NCBI GenBank assembly: GCA_015680685.1
Contig: MNCI01036132.1
Coordinates: forward strand, 383,694 to 447,693
DNA from: Gnetum montanum
Lineage: Eukaryota > Streptophyta > Gnetopsida > Gnetales > Gnetaceae
Length of the DNA: 64,000 nt
Direction of reading: 5' to 3'
The notes under the pieces were generated by a model. The model was not told the origin of the DNA and did not search any database. It was given only the letters and a program-made list of their open reading frames with translations. Positions 26,501 to 38,500 of this stretch are shown piece after piece. The translations under genes and the position numbers were made by a program. The stretch's first letter is position 1, and each line of letters begins with the position of its first letter.

Positions 26501-29500
26501 TGCTTGGCCTCATCCTCCAGCTCCTACCTCACTTTGTCTTGGAGCTTCGCCTCCTATTCAAGCCGTGATGCCACCTTGGCTAAATCTTGCTGAATTCTTT
26601 CTTCCTTAACGGTCGTCCGAATGACCTAGGCCTACTGCACAACCTAGAGTTCCCATTCCCATTGGAACTCCTCCTTGCTCTGACACCACCTCTCTTCCCA
26701 CACCATCCTCTTTGTAGCTTGCCCTTGCTCCATTGCCTCAGTAAACAAACCCCCCTAGAGGTGGGGAGCACCCCCCATGTGGCTGGCCCTCCTCTTGCGC
26801 CCACCTTGAGTAGAAATCCTAGGCACCACATCCCTTGAGAGATCCCCTTGCTCCTCCTCGTGCACCTCCTTCCCCAACACCTCCTCTGTGAATCCACTCC
26901 CCCCCAACTTGTTGAGATGCCTTGAAGCCAGAGGAAAGGTCCACAACGTGCAGCGGTGTGTATTGCAGCCATTGGCCATAAACCACACAAAAGGAGGGCC
27001 ACCTCTGCTCCGAATGAGTAGCACCCCTTGCAACTCTCCACAAAGCCAAAATGAGATCAGAATGGCACCTGCGCCATAAATGAGGTAGATTAGCTTGGCA
27101 TCCCCAACGTAGATAGCTCATCAAGGTGAAGTGGACCCCTTTCAATTTCCAAGCATTCCTTGAGTGGACAAAGAACTTGTCCACTAGGCGAAAATGGCAT
27201 CATCTGCAAGATTTGGGTTCCCCCTTTAGCATTCGAAACATGTCTGTCTACCCCACCTCTTGTATCAGAGGCCATAGCTCAAGATTTCGTTGAAATCCCA
27301 CACAATCGGGCTCAAACGTTGGCATCTGACCCATCACCACCATTGCATCTTGCCACAGTCTATTTCCCTGCACCACTAGTTGCTGCAGAGTAGGCAACTA
27401 TGAAGCCCTAAACACCCATGCGTTTTGTGCCTTCCAAATAGCCCAAGGCATAGCTACCTCCACAGAATCCCCGCCCAAAGTGTGCTCGTGATGGATGGGG
27501 GAACGCGCTAGCTGCTGCCACACTTCATGTAGGAAAGACCATTGATAAGCAAAGTGCCGGACAATCTTCGAAGCCCTCATACCTATCGAACATGTGTTTG
27601 ATATATTAAGGCATTGGGCTCACAACACAACCCATATAGGCAATGTGACATGATTTAGGAGCCTCAGAAAAATTTTAATTTTTTCAGGCAAATGGCCTCT
27701 CCATAACGTGCATCACCCCTACACCACCAAAAACTTCCATTTTATGAGTTCTTGGGGTGATTTCCCCATCATGCCACCAATGGTCATGGTGGTAACATGT
27801 TTACAAATAGTCTACTAGATGATTGAATCCTGCCAGTCTGCCGAGCATTGAGTGTATTTTGCTCTCATGAGGTGAACTCATTTAGTATCATGATAATTCA
27901 ACTACGGGAGATAGTTAACCAAATTTTGATAGCCCATCATAATCACATCCTAGAAATTTAGTGTTCATGGACCCCCAGTTTCTTGGGGTCTCACAATGGT
28001 TTCCCACCTCAATAGATGTAGTTTTGAACCTCCTTTTCCTCCAGACCATAAGAAATCTTTGCTAATTTGGTCGACTTTTTCCACCACCCTAGTGGGATGT
28101 GTGACAATTGCCACCATGAATCTGGCCATGACCAATAGCACCAAATTTGCCAATAACATTTGCCCTTTCTGAGTTAAAAACTGTGGCTCGTTAAAAATGA
28201 CGCACTGCTGGTACGAGCTCTGCTGCAGCGGCGCGGGATCCTCAGCTCTGCAACGTGTCCTTCATGCGGCGCCGCGACAGAGTCAACACAACACTTTGTG
28301 GTGGAGTGCCCCTGCATGCGCGCCATGTGGCGCGCTGCGGCTATGCCCCCCCGAGACGTCTGACAGGCGACTCTCCTGCCACGCTACTTTTATGGGTAGC
28401 GTGGAAGGCACGCAACAACGCTGTCTTTCAGCAGCAGCCGTGCCCCCCGCCGACGTGTTTGGTTTCTCAGGCGGCCGTGGCGTGGAGAGAATTCGAAGCT
28501 ACCATGGGACAGACACCCACTTTTGAACTGGACTGCGCAGTTTTTCGGGACAATGCGGTGCTTTGGCGGTTAGTGACCCAGTGCGGTTGGTCAGAGCCGC
28601 TGCAGAGGCTGGTGGGGGATCCTGACCTGGTGGATGACGCATTCTTTTCCAACTGGGTCAACGACCGCACTCTCTTTCGAGGGCATGAAATCTGGATCAC
28701 AAAGTCCTCGATTGCCAGCTGTCTGGGGACCCCGATCGTTGGGGAGGTCCTTTTACCCTCTACCCGAGGGTTAGAGGATGCAGAGTTGTTTTTTTCTGGG
28801 CCCTCCCCCCGGACCCAGAGTCGCTAGGTCCCCAGGTCCTCTCTGCTGCGGTTATGGGCCAGGGGGACTGATATGATTGAGCGCTATTTCGTGCAGTCTG
28901 GCAACTCGTCTAAGTTGCAGGGCCTCCACTTTGCGTTCTTGCGGTGCCTCAAGTTTGGCACCCCCGTCAACCTCCCCCGCTTCTTTATCGCGACGCTCAG
29001 GCTCAAACGGCGCGGTCGGCACTCTGGTTTGATTTTGGCGCTCTGGCGGGGGGTGGGGGGCTGCCCCCAGCCCCCCCAGCCCCCCCACAGGGGGGCAGTT
29101 TGGGGGTTTCGGGTGGCTCCCCCGCGGCTAGGCCGCTGGTTGGGGGGGTGCTTGGGGCGGGGGGTGGTTGGCCCGGTTGGGGTTCCCAGGTTCCGCGGAG
29201 GCCGAGGACTGTGCTGACGCGGCGCTCCCCCGGGCGTTCGCCTTCCCCCCCGCCGGAGACGTCGGGTCGGAGGAATTGGGCGGAGGAGCTTCAACAGGCT
29301 ACGCAGCGTGCGGCGGCCGAGGTGAGGGGTGAGTGGGAGGCCAGGTGGAACGAGGCCCTTGCGCAGGCCCGGGCCGACATCGAGGCCCAGGTCACCAAGC
29401 GTGAGCAAGAGCGGATCTGGCAACAGGAGCTCCTTGCCGAGGCTGCCCGGGCCCGCCTCATCGATGAGGTTCGGGCTCAGGTTCGGGAGGAGCTCTCGCA

Positions 29501-32500
29501 GGAGGCGGCGGCTTAGAAAAGGCACGAGCTTGAGGAGATGGCGGAGTAGGAGCGACTGCAGGCGGAGGAGGCCCAGAGGCAGGTCCAGCTAGACTGCGCC
29601 CACGGACATAACGCCCGGCAGTGGCTGCGGGAGGGGCGGTGCCCATACTTTGTTTTGGGCATTAGTTGCGAGTGCTCCTGGGCGGAGCTCAGACGTCACA
29701 TCCGCCGGACTTCGGCGCGGTACCACCCTGATGCAGGGTGCTCACAGGAGGACAGGGGTCGGCGCGAGTCGCTTATGCAGGGCATCCAGCAGGCGGCTAA
29801 TTTTGTGGATACGGAGGATCATCGAAATACCCTCGATATCCTCCATGAGCTGGAGCGCCCAAACTGCGCTTGTAGGTGGCTCCCGACTCACCTGTAGGGG
29901 GTTGTCCCTGGTGGGGGGGTCGCTCCCCCCCCACGGCCGTTGTGTTGTTGGGGGGTCGCCCCCCCCTGGGAGTTTTGGCTTCCTTCGGTTTTCTCGATTC
30001 TGGCTGGCTGTTTGTCTGTCTCTTCTGAGTTGTCTGGGGCCCGGGGGCCCCCCCTGTGGGGTTTCTCCTGATGGCCCGCCGCTTGTTATCGCTTGTAATC
30101 TTTGTAACATAATTTTGCTCCTTTAATATAATCCCGAACTCTTTCTCAAAAAAAAAAAAAAAAAAAACTGTACTATCCAATGTTCTACCTTTTGTTGCAA
30201 CTGTTGAATAAGAGACCTCCATGTCTCTTTACAGTTCCAAGCAAACATAGGAAGCCCCAGGTACACCTCTTGATTAGTTTTTGTTACCATCCCTTGACAT
30301 TGTAGAATCCACCCTCTAACCAGACAGGAAGCATGTGATCGATGGACCATGCACTTGTCTTGGTTCACCTCCAACCCAATCTCTTGGGCCATACGATCCA
30401 ACGCCCTATTGGTGGCCTGCGTTTGCAGAACCGATGCCTGCGAAAAAATCATTGTATCATCTGTGTAGTGCTCTATCAAGCAATCGATTCCAGCCACATT
30501 AAGTCCCCACTCCCCTTTAGCTTTGCAATACCCTTGCAATGTATCCATGGCAAGAATAAACAAGTAAGGGGAAAGGGGGTAATCATGTCTTAACCCCCAT
30601 CTAGGGGAGGAAAACTCTCATAGTCAATCCCAAATATCGAAAGAGTATGCCCTTGAAGCCTAAATTTGGATACACAACACAATCAACCTTGGATCAAAGC
30701 CTTTCTGTCCCATGATATCAGCTAAGGCGTCCCAGCTAACCATGTCGTATGCTTTTTTAATGTCTAGTTTGATGCACATATCTAGGTACCCCAAACGTTG
30801 AATTGAATGCATCACCTCTTGAAGAAGAATCATCTGGTCTTGAATGTACCTCTCCTTAACAAATCTTGTGTGATTATTCCCAACCAGCCTTGGCATCAAA
30901 GGAGTGAGGTGCTGCACCAACATCTTTGTAAATATTCGAATCAGGGTATTACACACCTCGATAGGATGAAATTGTGATGGGTTAGAAGGCTTAGCCACGT
31001 TGGGTATAAGAACAATTCTAGAACAGTTGATTTTGTGTCGGACGTGTGGTCGTTGAAGCATCCGATTGAAAGCATCTAAAAGATTCGGCCCCAACACATC
31101 AGCGAATTCCTTGAAAAACTCCATCAGCCATCAATCCAGTCCTAGGGCTTGATTTGATCTCATGGAAGCCAAAGCCTCCTATAACTCCTACCATGAAAAA
31201 GGCTCTAACAACACTTTCTTCTTTGTGTTTTCTAGTAGAGGCTCCATCGGCATTGAAACAGGCGTAGTTCTCCCATGCGTCCAAATCCTAGTCCAATACT
31301 GTTGAATGACCTGGGCTACTTCTTGAGGATTCATAACCACCTTCTTGTTGAGATTCAATCTCACCTCCTTTGCAGCCCTGTTCGCTTTGGCAGTAGCAAA
31401 GAAAAACTTCGTGTTATGATCACCCTCTCAAGCCAAGTAGTTCTAGCATGTTGTTTCCAGTAACTCTATTCTTTGGCATCGAGCTCATGAAGTTCCCTCA
31501 GAATGATCTGCTCCCCTTTGGCCATATCTTCACCTTGCTCCTAACAAGTCTACGAGTAAACTAACCATTCTAGCAGGGCCACCCACCCAGCCCGAAAAGA
31601 GAACCTCTCCTCAGTCTTAACCATACAAAGAGCCTATTTAAGGCAGTGAAGACCCATCATGAGGAAGTCCAGTGGGTCCCTACTTGGAGTATAGGCCACC
31701 CAAATCCCCATCACCATCGGCCTAAAGCCAAGGCTTTGCCAGCCAAGAGCACCCAAACCAAAATGGTGAGACCCGTGGTTGGACTGGTTTGCCCACTTGA
31801 CAACATAGCGATTGGTGATCTGACACTAGTCTCTCTTTCCCCACCACCCGAATCTCGGATTCCAGCACAATGTGTGTATTGACCCAAACACAGTCAATCC
31901 GAGACAATAGTTGGTCTTTTCCCCTATGGCGATTGCACCAAGTATACCTGCATCCAGTGATCTCCACATTCACTAAATCATGCTTCTGTAAGAATTCCAG
32001 GGACTGTCTATTGTCTAGTGGTTCCGTCATATCATTATCTATTTTTTCCCAAGGTGCACAAGCATTGATTGAAGTCATCAAGCACAATCCAGCACTTGTA
32101 GTCAACCAATGCACTGTACTACTCTATCGCAAGGTGTCAATCGGCCTAAATGGCCTCTTTGCCAAAACGGCCAGCCCACCTGCTTTTCCTAAACTAGGAA
32201 CTATCTGTGTCTGCCACCCCACCCACTGCAGGAAATGGGCCTCTGAAACCTACCATTTTGTCTCCTGCAGGCAAACACTATCACACTCCTCTTGGCGTAC
32301 AATATCTTGTAGGGTATTTCATTTATAGGGGTCACCTTGTCTCCTGGAATTCCAAGAGAGAATCTTTATGGCTTACCAGCCAAGCGTTTCTTATACACCT
32401 TCTTCACGGCCGGTTGCAATCCTAGGTCAATCTCAACTTGTGTAATCTTACTACAAGCCACCGGCAACAACGGACGTCCAATCCTACTGGCAATTCATAA

Positions 32501-35500
32501 GCAATGTTCTTGCTGATACAGCAGTCAATTCTTATATTCTCTATTTTCTTCAATAGTACAATGTCATAGGCTTTCCCTTTTCTGCATTTTCTTTTGATTG
32601 AGCAGATGATCTTGATACCATCTCTAAATTCCAAATCTAACTTAAGTTTCTGTTATCATATGAACTGTCTATGAGCATGGGCTTTTATTTCTTGCTTAGT
32701 AAACCTGTCATTTGTCTTTCTAAGTCGTCATTGTTTATTCAATACCTAATTATCACCTATCGTAGTAATGGGTTGCTGATCTATGCTGGTGTAATATTGG
32801 TTGTCGTTTACTATATTATTGAGACACTGTCATCAGGAGACTTCAACTCATTACGTATTATGCATAGATAATGTATTTTCACTGTAGCTTGATAAGCATC
32901 ACATATATAACAATAATTGTACATGTTTGATTGGTTACTTTTGGAAACAAAACTGTCTCAGAAGTTTTCTATACTATATACTTCTTTTTTCACTTTTTAT
33001 CACTAGCTTGGAATTTTTTAAAAGCCGATGACTTCCTTATGGTAAGTCTGCATATCGTTGCATTGGAAGTGAGAACTTATTGATGTCCCGGACAATCATA
33101 TGGCTTTTTTCAATTTGCGCAGGACCGGCTTGGTGGAGATAACCAATATTGCCTAGCATTTACTCATGCAATTTTTGCAGTATGCATTGGATGCATTCCT
33201 TCTGGTAGATGTCCGATATGTGATCCAAATAGGTTACAAAATATGCAAATATCAAGAAATATTGAAACATTTTATCAGGTAAATCTGCATTGATAATTTT
33301 GAATCTGCATATATCAAGTAAATCTGCATAATTTTGAATTCAGGTGCTAAAACGTTTCTATTATGCATTGATAACACTTTCATGTGGTTGTGGGTACCAA
33401 TGGTTTTAGAGAATATGGTTAAATGGGAAAACATAAAATCGGGAGGTGAAGCAAACTGTAAATGATGAAACTATTATCAAGTCACAAAATTTTAAAGTTG
33501 TATATATGTTCAGAAGTAACATTCCTAAGTGGCACTCTGAGTGATATAATGAACTGAAACCCAATGTCTTAAAATGTGATATCACATTCCATGACGTTGA
33601 TTGATTATCAGAGGTGAAATTACAAGTGCTTATATTAAAAACCGGGAATTTTTTAGCAATGAATTAAACAGTTTTTCACATTTACTCTATTGATTTCAGT
33701 TAGGGTTAGTTACCAAACACTTTTGTTATCCACATCAATCAAGCTCCATGAAGAGCATCCTTCTTGTGTTCTTGTAGATATTGTTTGTTCCAAATCCAAG
33801 CTCTTTCATGGCATGCCCTAGTTGCTAAAGCTCTCATCTCATTGTCTCAATTTCAGCCTTTGTCCTCACACAATTCTTTCATTCTGACAATCCAAAGCTG
33901 TCATAATTCTCACACACAAACCCTCACCATTCTCTTACAAGATTTGGTTCATTTGAAGCAGCTCATGCATCTCAAGGATGCTACATTTTTACTCTTTCAT
34001 GGCTCTTTTAATTGTGTTTAATTTTGCCATGTTTATTGTCTTATTTTGCATGCATTAGTTATATGAATATTGTAGGAGTGAGTTTTTAGAAATGTTTATG
34101 CATGTGTTGGCTTGAAAGCTATTCTAAATTCAATGTTTATGCAATGAATGTCAAAGCTTTTTCCTCTAATGTGGTAGATGAATATGTATCATGTTTCTCA
34201 TGAAGAGTATGAGTAGTGATTGTAGGTTTTTTGTAGGTTATTTGGGTCTATGTTTATTGTAGAGAAGAGGCAGCCAGGAATGACCAGTTTTCCCTCTAAA
34301 TTTCTCACGTTTCTTAAGCTCAGTGTCAAGGAGAAGCCATGTTCACTCTTGAGGCCATATTGTTCCACATTTCTAAGCAGTTCTCATGTCAAATCGAGCC
34401 CCAATTACATCATAGTTTTGTGTCAAAGCATGGGCATATCACATTCATGTTAAAGCATTATTTTGTTAGTATTATGGGCATATAATTATATGTTACCTTC
34501 TTGTAATGGAGCCCCTTAGCCTTTAGCCTTGAGCCTCTCATGTCATGACATAAATTTGAGCACTTTATGTGCACATGCATGCATGACTATTTGTCCAAAA
34601 TCCATGTCAAGTTTCGTAGCATTGTGATCTTTATTTGTCCATCTAAATCCATCACCATGAGGTTCACATTTGATGAAACGTCATGTTCTCAATAGATCTT
34701 GGACCCTAATACTCATTTGCCTATGTTCTCATGGCCGCACCCACATTTTAGCTACACAAATTAGGGAAAATCTGATAATTCATTTTTGCATTTTCCCATT
34801 TCTTGGGACCTTACCATGATCGTCTACAGCTTGCTGCCCAATCGTGCTAGAAATAGAGACCAACATGACTTGTAGGGCCCCTTGTGCCCAAGTCATGACA
34901 CCCTCACAATCGGGAAGAAAGAGGTAACAATAGAGCATGACTTGTACTTAGGTCATGGCCACATCACCTCTTATTTTTTATGTTGTATATAGATTGTGAC
35001 CCACGATGGGGTTGTGGCCCACTCATAGTCCTGAAATTCCAAAGACCATGACCTGTGGTGGAGTTGCTATCAACCCACAGTTTTTAGAAATGTATAGGCC
35101 AAGATCCATGTCTAGGTTGCGATCAACTCGTGGTCTTGCAAAAGCAACCTCTAGCCACCACTGCAACTTGTGGTGATAAAGGAAACAAGGCTATGACCAC
35201 CCTACAACTCGTGGGCAATTCTTGATGAGCTTGTAGTACTCTTTTCAAGCCTCAAACTTGAAATCTCCAACTTCCACTGCACATCCAAGCTCATCACAGC
35301 ACCTCTGCCAATCTCTGACACCCATGTGGCAGGGAGCAATACACAGAAGCATTTTCAAAGAGATGGATTAGAGCAAAGATGACAATGACATTAGTGTATT
35401 TCACATTTATTTTGGAGAAAATATCGAGATAAATTAACCCAAAAAAATTATGTACAGGGGCATATAGCCAATGGCAAAAGCATTCGGCCCCAATCAAAGC

Positions 35501-38500
35501 AAGACAACAAGACAACACCCCACAACCCCAATCATCCTGCAACGTCCCCAAAGCCCATCAGTAGGACCTCGGTAACCCTCTAGACCCTGCCACAAACCAA
35601 CCATTAGTTTGAAGGAGGTTGCAAAAAACTAGCCACAGAACTTGACCACCCCCAAATGGCACCATTGCACCCACCCACGCCATAGCCTGACATCATTCCT
35701 TTGATGCTCTTGTAGTAGTTGATCCTTGAGAAGCTTCCACCTCCCCTGTTGCCTGTGGCGTAATGGTCGACAATCCCCAAACCTCCTGCACCCAACACTT
35801 CTCTAGCCAATGTTTGTTCTTTGCCATTAGTTGCATTAAATCCGTGTTGTGCCTGATCATCATATCCTCCATCCACTACAGATCTCAAACCCTCTGAATA
35901 TCCACTTTCCTTTGCACCTGCTCCTGCATTCCCTGCCATCGAGACAACCATGTTGTCCTCTCCTCATGCCATGCTTGCTTCACTGCGAACTGTTACACCT
36001 CATCTATTTGCTCTTGAATTCTAGGAGGATCCATCTGTTGTTCCTGTTCAACCTCTTGCAAAGCCCTTGGCTGCTCATCCTGCCCAGGTGCTGAATTAGC
36101 CCTGCTCCTCCCTACCTTCTTTGGACCCTCCGTCGTTTGCAACTAAGGCCCATGCATGGCTTGCTTGCTCCACCTCTGGTAAACTAGTCAAGGTTCCAAC
36201 TACAATTGCCTAGGAATATTTGTCCGACCCGATCTCCAAAGCGCCAATATTACCCCCAGATGCTCTCCTGGCCAACATTGTTTCAGTGAATCCAGATAAA
36301 ATCGGGGCTAGTTAATCCTGATTCCATGCTTCAGGCATCTCAAAAAAGTGAAATGGATACCCATGAGCTTGTGAGGGCACCTAGACTACACAAAATATCG
36401 GTATATGAACACGACCATGTTTTGCCAAATTCTATCCAGTGCCGACTTGTGAATGTGCTCGCTAGCCATTTGTGGAACTACACCTCTAAAAAATTCAGCT
36501 GCATACCTCTAGGTGTGGAGTATTGGCATAATAACCTCCCCCTTGCCGACACCCCCAACACACCCGCTATCACCATCTCTATCACCCTGATTTGTTGGCC
36601 TTTGAACTAGGTTTTTTCACCTACCCAATTGTCGAAGAAGCTCACCATAGGCATCCTCGACTCCTCCTAAATGTACTTGAGCATGTCAACCTAGCCCATT
36701 CTCTCAATCAATGCCTAGAGCTCTGCATTTCTCACAAAGTCCATACATGTTGGCTCAAACAACAGTCTCTGCCCCATACTTTGGATCACTTCAGCCCACA
36801 AGTGGAGCTTGGCCCTGGCAATGAAAGACGGCGTGGGTAGTCTTTGCTCATGGAAAATTAGGTGATTCCTACTCTTCCATCCCAGCCATAAAACCGCTAG
36901 TGTTTCAGAATCTCTATTAACTTTTATTGAGGACACCAACTTAGCCTTTCTCTAGACCTCCTGCATATATTGGCAACCATATATAAAGTGTTCGAGCATC
37001 TCAAGCTTCGCAGCACAGAGAGGGTAGATGGCTTTTATATTCATCCCTTGCTCCTTGAAAAGGGTTTGCACTAGTAGCGTCGTATGTCTAACAAGTCATT
37101 CGAAAACCTTAATCTTCTCGGGTAGTTTGCCTCTTCAGACTTCATTCCATCCATTTGTCGGCAGGTGCATATTCTTAATCACCTCCACAGGATGTTTTCT
37201 TAGCAGTTCCTTAGCCTCCATTTCATTGGGAGGCTTCTAGATATTTTTCCATAATTGTGAGCTCTTAGCATCAGCCTCCCAATAGCGATATTTCTACCTT
37301 AGCAGCCTCACCCACGGGGTCGGCCTCATGGGCCATAAACTTATTAACCACCCTTTGCATGCCCAACTTAGCCTCATCATGGAAGGACAACATCTTGATT
37401 CCCCCCGTTGATCTCAGGTTGATCTCGGGTATGCTGTTAGAGCCCAACACACCAGGTGAAGCTTCTTTCCCCCTTTTTCACTAGACCAAACAAATTGTCG
37501 AATAATCTAATCAATTTTTTGAATAACCCTGGCTGGTGGATCAACCAGCAAAGTTGCAAACGTATCCATAGCCATGAGCATTGTTGACGCCAGCATCATT
37601 TTCTCTTTTTGGGACAGAAATTGGGTTGCCCAGTGAGTGGTCTTTGCTTGCAACCTTTCCACAAGCCTCGACCATGCCCTCTTCAGATGCCATTCAAAAA
37701 TCGGCATCACCAATATAAGTCCTGCAACCTACTTGACAGGATCCCCATTAGTTGCACATTCCTTTCCCCCACAATTCCTGCGATATTGGTCAAGTGAATA
37801 GCAGACTTTTCCTTGTTAATTTCAAGCTCCAACTCGAGTTCCATTCTTTCTAGCACCTTCTTTAGTGCCTTAGCTTGAGGAACAGCCGCCTTAGCAAATA
37901 GAATCATATCATTGGCATAATGGGCAGCCAGGTAGTGGACCCCAACAACATTTGGCCCCGGCACCCCCTCAGTGATATAGTAACTCTGCAGCAAATCCAT
38001 AGCCAATACAAACAACAACAGTGATAGAGGGTCACCCTCTCGCAGTCCTCTCTCTGGTGCTTGGAACCCCCATGGCCTCTTGCCGATATCAAATGAATAT
38101 TGATTGGAACTTTGCATTTGAATGCACAAATTGACAAACTTAGGATCAAAGCCTTTAAGAAGCATGATCTCTCTCAATGCTGCCCAGCTCACTATGTCAT
38201 AGACTTTAGTTATGTCCAACTTGATACACATTCTAGGAAACTTTGATCGCTTGAATGTGTGCATAATCTCTTGCAATAGTAGGACCTGATCTTGTAGAAA
38301 ATGACCTTTAACAAACGTGGGTTGGTGTTCTCCCACCAGTTTCCTCATCAATGGCGCTAGACGATAGACACACATTTTGGAAAACAATCGCAGCGAAGTA
38401 TTACAAACATTGATGGGTCTAAAGTGGGTTGGCGAAGTTGGATGCGACACCTTAGGCAGAAGAACAATCCACAAACAGTTGATCTGTTTGTGAACTTGTT

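Larger units (their letters stand above)
28185..30162 (+). mobile_element. JL-11: young sense LINE 3' part inserted in JL-10
   Basis: GC-rich 1.98-kb copy. It starts inside zf-RVT (WLVKNDALLVRALLQRRG) and carries the globular domain (28500-29050), Pro/Gly-rich linker, coiled coil (29265-29600), a complete J domain (29640-29897) and the 3' UTR. It ends in poly-A at 30148-30167. The best single template for the C-terminal extension. Only a few breaks: TAG at 28825, a shift in the G/C-rich linker, and two stops in the coiled coil. Confidence 0.92.
25855..32430 (-). mobile_element. JL-10: antisense LINE with nearly complete ORF2, split by JL-11
   Basis: Two parts, 25855-28184 and 30163-32430. 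On the minus strand in element order: endonuclease from about 32369 (MKILSWNSRR, CLQETKW), linker, RT 31124-30163, then after the JL-11 insertion thumb (FLTQKGQMLLANLVLLVMAR) 28175-27965, zf-RVT, globular domain to about 27050, coiled coil and J domain 26376-26134, and 3' UTR with a hairpin at 25929-25944. The RT box is YTDD. Endonuclease motifs include YTWCNRHRGKDQLLSRID and SDHQSL. ORF1 is absent, so it is 5'-truncated just before ORF2. Several stops. Confidence 0.87.

Noticed and set aside
29329-29592. Arg/Ser-rich open frame resembling an SR protein
   Set aside because: Out-of-frame reading of the JL-11 coiled coil; the Glu/Ala/Arg heptad frame is the conserved one.
32671-32871. Short hydrophobic open frame (membrane-like) in the intron before w12
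   Set aside because: AT-rich codon use, no start context and no splice links; expected by chance.
35604-35951. Gly-rich 115-codon minus-strand open frame
   Set aside because: No counterpart in other copies. It overlaps the end of the JL-12 coiled coil in another frame and has no recognisable domain.
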